64,000 bases of DNA. It comes from Muricomes sp049840515 (lineage in GTDB: Bacteria > Bacillota > Clostridia > Lachnospirales > Lachnospiraceae). The position numbers and the translations under genes were made by a program. The DNA lies in assembly GCA_049840515.1 (NCBI GenBank), contig JASGKW010000002.1, forward strand, positions 62,001 to 126,000, read 5' to 3'. A model generated the notes under the pieces. It was given only the letters and a program-made list of their open reading frames with translations, was not told where the DNA came from and made no database searches. This document shows, piece after piece, positions 1 through 8,111 of the stretch; within the stretch, counting starts at the first letter, position 1; the number at the start of each line of letters is the position of its first letter.

Positions 1-602
1 GATTCCATTAATGTTTCTAAAATAGAGCCGTAATTTCTATACCATTTTTTTCTTATAGTAGAAATAACCGTCGCAACGGCTGCGCACATCAGCCCCACTA
101 TGGTTGTATCGAAAGCTGTCAGCAGAGACTGAGACAGAATTTCCGTATGTCCCTGTCCCAGAGCAATAATACCAGGTCCCAGAGGAATCAGTGTTCCCAA
201 AAGTCCAAATGCCGGTCCCAGCTTGACAATCAAATCTGACACATTTACGATGGAATCATAATGGCCTTTCTCTTCTTCCAGCAGACGGACTGCCAGGGCC
301 TCCCTTGTAAAATCAGAGATATCCGGGTGTTTTGTCAATTCCAGCAGCGCAGCTTTCTGACGTTTCAAAAGGCCACTCTGCTCAACACACTCCTGTACAG
401 GCAGACCTTCCTCCTCCAGCTGATCCATAATTTCTGGCATGGATATCTTTAAGTGACGGTGCTCAGTAAAAAATTCTGTTGCCAGCATTGCAACCAGTAC
501 AATGGTTACTGCTATCATTATCAATAGAAGAATAATAACAGGTGTCCGCAGAGAACTGCTGATATTTCGTAATAGGTTATTTAGATTTCCAGATGAAAAC
601 AT
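1..602 (-). CDS. MotA/TolQ/ExbB-family proton channel protein (partial, C-terminus off window)
   Basis: Reading the minus strand from ATG at 602 gives about 200 residues with no stop before base 1, so the C-terminus is outside the window. Residues 20-42 form a hydrophobic segment, followed by a charged stretch rich in Glu and Lys. Two more membrane segments follow, GPAFGLLGTLIPLGPGIIAL near 129-149 and TAFDTTIVGLMCAAVATVIS near 162-181. The Gly/Pro/Thr-rich pair is the hallmark of the MotA/TolQ/ExbB channel fold, which couples ion flow to work on an extracytoplasmic partner. A GAGGAA ribosome site lies 6 bases before the ATG. It is the third gene of an operon after a lipoprotein and a surface protein (24-base gap). 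The missing partner would be a MotB/ExbD-like protein. Family assignment is confident; the task of the complex is unknown. Confidence 0.82.
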   Translation of the reverse strand, partial: MFSSGNLNNLLRNISSSLRTPVIILLLIMIAVTIVLVAMLATEFFTEHRHLKISMPEIMDQLEEEGLPVQECVEQSGLLKRQKAALLELTKHPDISDFTREALAVRLLEEEKGHYDSIVNVSDLIVKLGPAFGLLGTLIPLGPGIIALGQGHTEILSQSLLTAFDTTIVGLMCAAVATVISTIRKKWYRNYGSILETLME

Positions 603-626
603 AGTATATTCCTCACTTTTTCTTAT

Positions 627-1790
627 TTAGTCTTTTCGTATTTTATAGCCAATTAATTCTCCCAGAATACCTCCAAGAAACAACAGCGCACTTGTCCCAG
701 CAGCCGCTGTCTTCAGAGGGTCTTTCTTTGCATTTCCTGTGGCTGATTCTTCTTCATCAGAACCATCTCCCAGGCTGTATACGGTCCATTCCTTTTCAGG
801 AGCCAAATCCGGCACTGTAACTGTTGCTGTTTTGTGACTGTCTGCTTCCGCCCCCATCTCTTCCATAAGCTCTTTTGTTTTCTCAGCTTCAGCCTGTGAA
901 ACACCGGAAGAAGTTGAGCCGCCTCCACTCTGGACGCTGCCGCCCTCCTGCCCCGAAGCTGAAGTGCCAGAAGAGTCTCCTGTGGAAGTTCCCGAAGAGC
1001 CGCCTGCCAAATTGCCTGTGGAATCACCAGTCACACTATTCTGTGTATTTCCGCTTTGATTTGAGGATGAGCCGCCTGTCTGTCCATTTTGCTGTCCTTT
1101 CCCCTGCTGGCCTGTTCCCTGTTGGCCTGTTCCCTGCTGATTTCCCTTGCCTTTATTATCATCAGGCTGTACAGGCTGAGATGGTTTGGGATTCGGCTGA
1201 GACGGCTTGGGGTCCGGCTGAGACGGCTTGGGATCTGGCTGAGATGGTTTGGGGTCCGGCTGAGATGGTTTGGGGTCCGGCTGAGATGGCTGGGAAGGTT
1301 CAGGGTCTGGCTGCTGTGCAGGTGCAGGCACATGAACATTTACGCTGGCTCCCCCGCTTGCCCACTCTACCAAATTAGCCGTTAATGTTATGATTGCATC
1401 TCCCGGTGAAATTCCTGTTATCACAAGGGTTCCTCCATAATAGCTTCCAACAGCCACGGCAGGGTTGCTGGAAGTAACAGACACACTTGTAGAATAGTTC
1501 TGATATACATCGCCCGCACAAATGCAGTTTCCATTCTCATCCGCGCACCCCGGACCACAACTATCCGGGCACTCTCCCATACCACATCCTGGCGGATGGC
1601 TATCCTCCAACGGGAATACTGACACGGAAACATAGGTTTCCTGGGCCGCCTCGACAGAAACATTGTTGGTACCGCAGGAAACCTCTACCTGCCCTCGCTC
1701 AAAATATGCTGACGCCGGAATGACATGAAATGAGAAAACAATCACCATTGCCATAACTGCCGCCATTACCTTTAATATTTTTTTCTCCAT
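627..1790 (-). CDS. Secreted proline-rich surface protein with Big-like domain, Cys-rich insert and C-terminal anchor
   Basis: Residues 1-28 are a typical signal peptide ending in ASA. The first folded part (about 30-155) reads like a bacterial Ig-like (Big) domain, with a Cys-rich insert near 60-95 containing CGMGEC, CGPGC and CIC. Then comes a run of QPDPKPS heptapeptides (about 160-215), a long Gln/Gly/Ser-rich linker, and a C-terminal hydrophobic segment followed by KIRKD, which would anchor it in the membrane; no LPXTG sorting motif is seen. An in-frame GTG lies 15 bases further upstream, but the AAGGAG ribosome site overlaps it and fits the ATG at 1790, so that start was chosen. It sits between the lipoprotein and ExbB-like genes, so it is probably the outside part of the same machine. 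No function is recognised. Confidence 0.75.
   Translation of the reverse strand: MEKKILKVMAAVMAMVIVFSFHVIPASAYFERGQVEVSCGTNNVSVEAAQETYVSVSVFPLEDSHPPGCGMGECPDSCGPGCADENGNCICAGDVYQNYSTSVSVTSSNPAVAVGSYYGGTLVITGISPGDAIITLTANLVEWASGGASVNVHVPAPAQQPDPEPSQPSQPDPKPSQPDPKPSQPDPKPSQPDPKPSQPNPKPSQPVQPDDNKGKGNQQGTGQQGTGQQGKGQQNGQTGGSSSNQSGNTQNSVTGDSTGNLAGGSSGTSTGDSSGTSASGQEGGSVQSGGGSTSSGVSQAEAEKTKELMEEMGAEADSHKTATVTVPDLAPEKEWTVYSLGDGSDEEESATGNAKKDPLKTAAAGTSALLFLGGILGELIGYKIRKD
1185..1312. repeat. 21-bp tandem repeats encoding QPDPKPS heptapeptides
   Basis: About six tandem copies of a 21-base unit encode the heptapeptide Gln-Pro-Asp-Pro-Lys-Pro-Ser within the surface protein. Copies differ at a few third positions and include Glu-for-Lys and Asn-for-Asp variants. 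The likely role is a stiff spacer that crosses the cell wall; copy number is expected to vary between strains. Confidence 0.8.
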
Positions 1791-1829
1791 AGCTGCTCCT
1801 TTCACTTGATAATATCCCGCAAATTACTA

Positions 1830-3938
1830 TTAGTCCTTACAAACGATGTCAATGCGCACGCAATCTTTTCCGGTTTCTTTCTGATTGCCGCCGTACATGC
1901 CATCCCGGTTTCCCAGCCCGGCGATAAAAGGACCATTGTGGTTTTTTACAACTCCAATTTCTGTGGCAATTCCCTTTTCCTCCAGTTTATGGTTGAGGAA
2001 GTTAAAAGCCACATATTCTGCACTTTCATGCTCATGCTCTTTTAATAGCGGATACCCATTCTTTCCATATGCCAGCATAGGAACTGCACCCGGGATAACT
2101 CTGCCTTCTCTGTCCAGAACATAATATTCCTTTGTTTCCTGTGAATCTTTTAGATAACTGCTGTCATCAATTTGAGCGTATAGTTTCTGCTCCCTGTCAT
2201 AAAATTGAAATTTGGCGGAATCATCAATTTCACCTAATTCCTGACTAATCAGCCAGTACAGATTAATTCCCTCAAAATAATCCAGCCAGCCGCCGGTTCC
2301 CATAGATGCAAACGTCTCTTTATTTCCATAAACACCATAGTAACCTCTCTGCATAGCTTCAGGATGGGCCAGGGCCATTTCCTCCAGCTCTTTTGTTGTA
2401 ACCACCTTTGATTCCTGCAATTCTTCTCCCTTATAAAGATTAAAAGTAATGCTGATGTCATTGCTGGCATTGTACCTGTCCCGCAGGTGATGCATCGTAT
2501 AATGGGGATCCTGGGGTGCATCTGAACTGTCTATAATAATCTGAGTGATTCCCTCTAATATAGTGCCATCCTCAAAAATCAGACATAATGGGGTATTCCC
2601 CTCCTCTTCAGGCAATATGGGAAGCCCATCCTTTCCAAATGCAATCAGTGCAGGATTCTCTGCTTCCTCAGTTCCAATCTCATCTAAACGAAAGACTTGC
2701 TTTTTCACTCCGTCTTCCCATGTACACTCGACATAAACAGGTTCTTCCCCCGACTCACCTCTGCATAAATCCAGAAACTTCCTGAAGTCAATTCCCTGCC
2801 AACTATGCAGTGTGCCCTCCTCATCTGAAATCTCCTTTCTCTCCGCGGCGAGCCCCAGGCTATACATGGCATTATTTTTAAAAGAAATGCTGACCAGGGA
2901 TTCCAAATCAGAAACTGAGTAAATTTGTTCCTCCCCCACAGATTTCCCTGTTATACGCAGATTCTTATACAGTATCTGTCCTGATGCATAAGGGGAATTT
3001 TGTCCGTCCGCGTAAGTCATATGAAGAGCGTTTGAAAAAGTATTGTCTTCATCTGTCAATACCCGGTCCACCTTAGTTTTAGCGGGAGCTTTCTCCTCTG
3101 CTTTAGATACCTGTTCTTTTCCATTTACTTTTATGTAGGTATAAAGTGCCAGGCCCAGGGAAGTATTTCCAGGATTTGTTTTGCTTTGAATCGTAATGAT
3201 ATCGTCCTGGCATACTGCCTCATATGCATCCCCATAATATGTATTAATGACCTGAGTGATATTTTCCGCAACATCACTCTTGCTGTCCCTGAGGAACTCG
3301 TGTCCGTGAACGGCCACCGCATTTTCCATCGTTTCTGAGGATGGCGCATCTGAGACTTCCACAGGTTCACCCTGGTCTAGTAACTGAAGCCAGGCAATAC
3401 TTCGGATTGAAAAAGGCGAAACAACCCGCTTTTGATTGGGAACTGTCTTCCCATTTTCATCTGCCACATCCTGCAGCATTACGCCTGATGGAACAACCCC
3501 TGAGACTGTAAATTCCTGAGCTGCATATTTCCCTGTCTCATCTGTGATAAGTGCTATAGCCTCCGCCTTCTCAGAAATCCCAAGTTCCAGCTCTGCCGTA
3601 GTTATAGAAGTAACCGGTATAATAATTGATATTTTGCCCGGCTCCTCTGTCAACTTGACCTGATACTCTCCAGTTTGAATTCGTTTCCCGCCAATGGTAA
3701 GACGAATACTGTCTCCCTTCTTTTCATTCACCTGAACTGCCCTATCAAAAAAAAGATTCACCCTGACCTGCTGAGAATCTTCTGTTCCAGAATTTTTAGA
3801 ATATATTTCCACATACTCTAAAACTGGAGACTTTTCTTTGTCTACAGATACTCTGCTCCCGCAGCCTGTCAGGTTCAGGAAAAAAAAGACCATAATTAGA
3901 CAGAAAACTCCCCTTTTAATTGTTTTCACCACTTCCAT
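1830..3938 (-). CDS. Large lipoprotein with Ig-like N-terminal region and two SUOX-like repeats
   Basis: A 702-residue protein starting with a lipoprotein signal peptide; the lipobox LTGC puts the lipidated Cys at residue 26. Residues about 35-150 are beta-rich and Ig-like. Two C-terminal units resemble each other: the first (about 330-480) has PALIAFGKDGLPIL and the second (about 500-690) has PMLAYGKNGYPLL, each preceded by a region of the YSVSDLE type. This pattern recalls the SUOX (oxidoreductase molybdopterin-binding) fold, but I see no molybdenum-ligand Cys, so a binding or structural role is more likely than catalysis. GGGAGAGA precedes the ATG. It is the first gene of the operon leading to the surface protein and ExbB-like channel. 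The fold assignment is inference from local motifs. Confidence 0.65.
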   Translation of the reverse strand: MEVVKTIKRGVFCLIMVFFFLNLTGCGSRVSVDKEKSPVLEYVEIYSKNSGTEDSQQVRVNLFFDRAVQVNEKKGDSIRLTIGGKRIQTGEYQVKLTEEPGKISIIIPVTSITTAELELGISEKAEAIALITDETGKYAAQEFTVSGVVPSGVMLQDVADENGKTVPNQKRVVSPFSIRSIAWLQLLDQGEPVEVSDAPSSETMENAVAVHGHEFLRDSKSDVAENITQVINTYYGDAYEAVCQDDIITIQSKTNPGNTSLGLALYTYIKVNGKEQVSKAEEKAPAKTKVDRVLTDEDNTFSNALHMTYADGQNSPYASGQILYKNLRITGKSVGEEQIYSVSDLESLVSISFKNNAMYSLGLAAERKEISDEEGTLHSWQGIDFRKFLDLCRGESGEEPVYVECTWEDGVKKQVFRLDEIGTEEAENPALIAFGKDGLPILPEEEGNTPLCLIFEDGTILEGITQIIIDSSDAPQDPHYTMHHLRDRYNASNDISITFNLYKGEELQESKVVTTKELEEMALAHPEAMQRGYYGVYGNKETFASMGTGGWLDYFEGINLYWLISQELGEIDDSAKFQFYDREQKLYAQIDDSSYLKDSQETKEYYVLDREGRVIPGAVPMLAYGKNGYPLLKEHEHESAEYVAFNFLNHKLEEKGIATEIGVVKNHNGPFIAGLGNRDGMYGGNQKETGKDCVRIDIVCKD

Positions 3939-4113
3939 AACTCTCTCCCTATATCCCTTGATATATTTTCAAAAACAACTTGATAGCGTCCCTCATCCCG
4001 CCAAATAAAACAAAGTATCTCTGTCCAAGTTATTTTATAACAATACTCGCTTAAAGCATTCTATCATTATTTCCCCAAACAATCAATTATTTTATGAATT
4101 TTTACAAATTTCA

Positions 4114-4122
4114 TGATATAAT
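4114..4122 (+). promoter_or_regulatory. Extended -10 promoter for rqcH
   Basis: TGATATAAT matches an extended -10 (TGnTATAAT) about 55 bases before the rqcH ATG, inside a very AT-rich divergent intergenic region (3939-4177). The -35 is poor, as is common with an extended -10. Confidence 0.5.
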
Positions 4123-4177
4123 AAACAAATTATTGTATATATAAGAATTGCACAGTTGAACTAGAAAGGAATTTATC

Positions 4178-5915
4178 ATGGCATTTGACGGAATTTCCGT
4201 GGCCTGCCTGGTCCACGAATTAAAAGAACAATTATTAGGCGGAAGAATCGCCAAAATTGCACAGCCTGAGACAGATGAGCTGCTGCTTACTATAAAATCC
4301 CCCGCCGGACAAAAGAGGCTGTGTATCTCTGCCAGCGCTTCTCTGCCTCTTATTTATTTAACTGAAACCAATAAGCAGAGTCCTATGTCCGCCCCCAATT
4401 TCTGCATGCTGCTTCGCAAACATATCAGCAATGGACGGATTATAGACATATATCAGCCAAAGCTGGAGCGGATTATTCATTTTACAGTTGAGCATCTGGA
4501 TGAGTTAGGAGATTTGTGCCAAAAAGACCTGATTGTGGAAATTATGGGAAAACACAGCAATATTATTTTCTGCAATCAGGAGGGCATTATTATTGACAGT
4601 ATCAAACGTGTATCTGCACAGATGAGTTCCGTGCGGGAAGTTCTTCCGGGGAGAGAGTATTTTGTCCCAGATACTATGGACAAGTCTGACCCGCTGACGG
4701 TGGCGGCACAAGATTTTTCAGAGCAGCTTGCCGCAAAGCCATTTCCTCTTGCGAAAGCAATTTATAGCAGCTTTACAGGTATCAGCCCGGTGGCTGCGGA
4801 GGAAATTTGTTATCTGTCAGGGGTGGACTCCTCTGTTTCTCCAAAGGACCTCTCACAAGATATACTCAGCCACCTATATAATCAGTTTCACATTTTCTTT
4901 TCCGCGGTAAAAGAAAATCAGTTTACCCCTGTTATTTATTACGACGGGAGGGAGCCTAAAGACTTTTCGGCCCTGCCTCTGACACACTTTGACAGCTACA
5001 CCCGCAAAGACCTTCCTACTATGTCCCAGGTGCTGGAAACTTATTATGCCTCTAAAAATATGCTCACCCGAATCCGGCAGAAATCTTCCGATTTGCGCCA
5101 GATTGTACAAACCGCCCTGGAACGCAGCCGAAAAAAATATGACTTACAGTTCAGGCAAGCTCCGTGATACCGAAAACCGGGATAAATATAAGGTTTATGG
5201 GGAGTTGATTCACACCTACGGGTACAATTTGGAGGAAGGTGCCAAAAAACTGGAAGCTTTGAACTATTATACGAATGAAATGGTAAGTATTCCCCTGGAT
5301 TCTGCTAAAACTCCCCAGGAAAATGCGCAGCGCTATTTTGACAAATATAATAAACAAAAACGTACCTTTGAGGCACTCTCCAAGTTTATTCAGGAAACGA
5401 AAGATGATATCACTTATCTGGAATCCATCAGCAACTCTCTGGATATTGCCCTGACGGAGGAGGATTTGACAGAAATCAAAGAAGAGCTTATCAGCTCAGG
5501 GTATATGCGCAGAAAATTCACCCGAAAAAAGGTAAAAATAAAAAATAAGCCGTTCCACTATATATCCAGTGACGGCTTCCATATATATGTAGGAAAAAAT
5601 AATCTTCAAAATGAAGAACTCACTTTTCACCTTGCTGTGGGGAACGACTGGTGGTTTCATGCCAAAGAAATTCCCGGCTCACATGTTATCGTCAAGACAG
5701 ACGGAAAAGAACTGCCCGACCGCACCTTTGAGGAAGCCGCGCGTCTCGCAGCTTACTATTCCAAGGCACGGGGTGGTGAAAAAGTGGAGATAGACTATGT
5801 AGAAAAGAAACATGTCAAGAAACCCAAAGGCGGAAAACCTGGTTTCGTAGTCTACTATACAAACTATTCTCTGGTCATAGACAGTGATATCTCCCAAATC
5901 CAGGAAGTAGAATAA
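4178..5915 (+). CDS. rqcH: RqcH / Rqc2-like NFACT-family ribosome quality-control protein (frameshifted)
   Basis: RqcH binds stalled 50S subunits and recruits tRNA-Ala to add C-terminal alanine tails that mark the nascent chain for degradation; older annotations call it fibronectin-binding protein FbpA. The N-terminal NFACT-N part begins MAFDGISVAC and the C-terminal NFACT-R part contains DGFHIYVGKNN and DWWFHAKEIPGSHV. The frame breaks at TT 5150-5151: up to residue 324 (RKKYDLQ) it is read from 4178, then KLRDTENRDKYKVYGEL continues one base later. Dropping one T gives 578 residues, the normal family length. The tRNA-contact Asp-Arg of RqcH (97-98 in Bacillus subtilis, from memory) reads Glu97-Arg98 here. 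The start has an AGAAAGGAA ribosome site. Confidence 0.93.
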
Positions 5916-5933
5916 CACTGTCACACAAATTGT

Positions 5934-6755
5934 TTATAAGGCGGCTTTTGCCGCCTTTTTCACATCTTCAGGCACTGTAATCTCCTGAGTCTGATTAAAT
6001 TCTGTGTAGGTCAGTTTTATCATAAAGTTATTTACATTCGTGCTTTTACCGTACTGCTCATACAGCTCGTTCATAACATCTGTCATATCAATCATCACTC
6101 TGGCCGGAAGCATTTTTTCTTTGTACACATCTATGGTAACCGGAATTTTTAGTTTTTCAATGGTATCCCCCTCGGGAATCTCTATCAAACCAAATGCCCC
6201 CACCACATCAGGGCCCATGAATTGAAAAAGCTCTTTTCCAGTTATATCTCCGTACATTTCATAGCACTCTTTTTCTTCCACTGTTACAGCTTCCTCCGCA
6301 ATCCGAAAAGACTTGACAGAATTTCCTGCTTCCTGAAATAAATTTCCGCTGAATGCACTTTTCTTAGGATTCCTGGCCGTTTCTCTGCTCCATTCCCCAT
6401 ACATGCTGCTGTAAGTAACGAATTCTTTATCCTCCGTCACCTGATATATTTCGATATCACTTCCGAGTTTTGTGCCGCTCATGTCTACCTGGGCAGTTCC
6501 TTTGGCATGACCTGCCATGGGCTTTGTTGTGTTTTCCATCTCCATATCCATGGATACTTTTGTCGACTCCAGCACACTTTCCATATCAATATACATATCC
6601 AGAGAATTGGAAACCGACTTCACCTTGGACAAGTTTTCAGTCACCTTGGACATCAGCTTCCCCGGTGTCAGTTCATTGGTGCAGCCTGACAGTACAGTTA
6701 TAAGATACATGCACAGGAGCAGCAGACAGCCTGAATTCTTGATATATTTTCTCAT
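5934..6755 (-). CDS. Lipoprotein, LppX/DUF6612-like
   Basis: A 273-residue lipoprotein: signal peptide with lipobox LSGC, lipidated Cys at 25. The mature part starts with a helix of the LMSKVTENLSKVKSVSNSLD type and continues as alternating beta-strands with MDMEMENTTKPM and IPVTIDVYKEKMLPARVMID. This resembles the LppX/LolA-like lipoproteins (DUF6612 group) common in Firmicutes, thought to bind hydrophobic ligands on the outer face of the membrane. The last residues are encoded by the terminator hairpin of convergent rqcH. It lies 3 bases after the DUF815 ATPase gene and is probably cotranscribed with it. Family call is moderate; ligand unknown. Confidence 0.65.
   Translation of the reverse strand: MRKYIKNSGCLLLLCMYLITVLSGCTNELTPGKLMSKVTENLSKVKSVSNSLDMYIDMESVLESTKVSMDMEMENTTKPMAGHAKGTAQVDMSGTKLGSDIEIYQVTEDKEFVTYSSMYGEWSRETARNPKKSAFSGNLFQEAGNSVKSFRIAEEAVTVEEKECYEMYGDITGKELFQFMGPDVVGAFGLIEIPEGDTIEKLKIPVTIDVYKEKMLPARVMIDMTDVMNELYEQYGKSTNVNNFMIKLTYTEFNQTQEITVPEDVKKAAKAAL
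5937..5963 (+). terminator. Intrinsic terminator of rqcH, inside the end of the convergent gene
   Basis: The stem AAGGCGGC-TTTT-GCCGCCTT followed by T residues lies 21 bases after the rqcH stop. Its bases also encode the last residues (KKAAKAAL) of the convergent lipoprotein gene. Confidence 0.8.
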
Positions 6756-6758
6756 AAA

Positions 6759-8087
6759 TTACCTTCTCTGCCCCAGCAGATAATCAATAAACTGCTGGGC
6801 GGTTCTTCCTGATCTTCCCCGGTGAGCGAGCTCCCACCTGTTTGCCTGGAGGAAAAGCTCTTCGTCCGGCATCTCAATTTCATTTTGTCTTGCCAACTCT
6901 TTTACAATATACTGAAATTCTTTTTTGTCAGGAGAACCAAAATAAATAGTGACGCCAAATCTGGCAACTAAGGACAGCTTTTCCTGAACCGTGTCATTGG
7001 TATGCAGTTCCTCATCCCTGTCTCTCTTATCCCTAAATGTCTCCCGAATCAGATGGCGGCGGTTAGATGTGGCATAAATAAGCACATTATCCGGCTTTTT
7101 CTCCAGTCCGCCCTCGATAACTGCCTTCAAATATTTGTATTCAATCTCAAACTCCTCAAAAGATAAATCATCCATATAAATAATAAATTTGTAATTTCTG
7201 TTTTTAATCTGAGTAATCACAGAGTTCAAGTCCTGGAACTGGTGCTTGTAAACCTCTATCATACGCAGTCCCTTATCGTAGTATTGATTCAGTATTGCTT
7301 TAATGGAAGAGGATTTTCCTGTCCCTGCATCTCCATATAAAAGGCAGTTATTGGCTCTTCTTCCTTCCACAAATGCTTCTGTATTTTCAATTAACTTTTC
7401 TTTTGCAGGCTCATATCCTACCAGGTCGTCCAGATGTACATGTGCAATATTGGAAATCGGAACAATCTGCGCCCCTTTTATTTCTCCTCTGATTTCTATG
7501 TCATCTATACTGTTTTCCGGGCGCTCCACCCTGAAAGCTTTGTGAAGTCCCAGTTTCCCGACACCAAATTCACCGTAGAATTGTGTCACAATCTGTTTAA
7601 AGGATTCTGCATCTTCTGCTTCTCCCAGTGCTTTCCCAAGGTCGCAGATTCTGTCGCGGATTCGTTTATTAAATACCTTTCCGCCCTTATTTGTATTCTT
7701 GTAATCTTTGAGAGCAGAAAACCATTCTACCCCCAATTCCTTTGCCAGCTCCTCAAAGTCATATTGGAACAACTCTTTAAATATGACAAAATCATGGAGC
7801 GCAATGTCATTAATACTTCCCTCAACCCCACCTGTAATTTCACAGGATGTGCTGTATGCATTCTCGTGGCTGGCCAATAAGAATGCCAGAAAAGTGTGCC
7901 ACAGATTTCCTTCAAATCCATGCTCCGCAGACAGTTCAATCAGAGTGTGGGCAGAGTCAAAAAACAAGCCCCTCAGGCTCTCCCTGTCACATTCTTTATC
8001 GCGGTAACCATCCATTAGAACTTCCACATCCTGAAGAATATTCCAATATTCCATATATTTGTACAATACTAATTCATTTGTACGCAT
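6759..8087 (-). CDS. DUF815 family AAA+ ATPase
   Basis: 442 residues. The C-terminal half is a P-loop ATPase of the DUF815 family: Walker A GDAGTGKSS near residue 250, Walker B IIYMDDLSFE, and the YATSNRRHLI sensor segment followed by RETFRDKRDRDEE. The N-terminal 200 residues are helical and not otherwise recognised. DUF815 proteins are widespread single-domain AAA+ enzymes with no settled function. It precedes the small lipoprotein gene. The start ATG at 8087 follows an AGGAGAG ribosome site. Confidence 0.85.
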   Translation of the reverse strand: MRTNELVLYKYMEYWNILQDVEVLMDGYRDKECDRESLRGLFFDSAHTLIELSAEHGFEGNLWHTFLAFLLASHENAYSTSCEITGGVEGSINDIALHDFVIFKELFQYDFEELAKELGVEWFSALKDYKNTNKGGKVFNKRIRDRICDLGKALGEAEDAESFKQIVTQFYGEFGVGKLGLHKAFRVERPENSIDDIEIRGEIKGAQIVPISNIAHVHLDDLVGYEPAKEKLIENTEAFVEGRRANNCLLYGDAGTGKSSSIKAILNQYYDKGLRMIEVYKHQFQDLNSVITQIKNRNYKFIIYMDDLSFEEFEIEYKYLKAVIEGGLEKKPDNVLIYATSNRRHLIRETFRDKRDRDEELHTNDTVQEKLSLVARFGVTIYFGSPDKKEFQYIVKELARQNEIEMPDEELFLQANRWELAHRGRSGRTAQQFIDYLLGQRR

Positions 8088-8111
8088 AACTCTCCTCTTC
8101 TCTATATACTA

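Noticed and set aside
1..602. ZorA of a Zorya defence system
   Set aside because: The MotA-like fold fits, but upstream genes are a lipoprotein and a wall protein rather than ZorB-E, and there are no helicase or nuclease genes in view. It cannot be fully excluded because the gene is cut.
1185..1312. CRISPR-like array
   Set aside because: The 21-bp units have no spacers and stay in frame in a coding sequence.
875..1378. Open frame of 167 codons on the plus strand
   Set aside because: It lies opposite the surface-protein gene; composition mirrors the low-complexity repeat on the real strand and there is no ribosome site.
3939..4177. Riboswitch before the large lipoprotein gene
   Set aside because: Scanned for c-di-GMP, cobalamin and THF motifs; no convincing match, only AT-rich DNA.
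5131..5137. Programmed frameshift in rqcH at AAAAAAA
   Set aside because: A -1 slip at this run leads to the third frame, not to the downstream rqcH frame, and family members are not known to use frameshifting.
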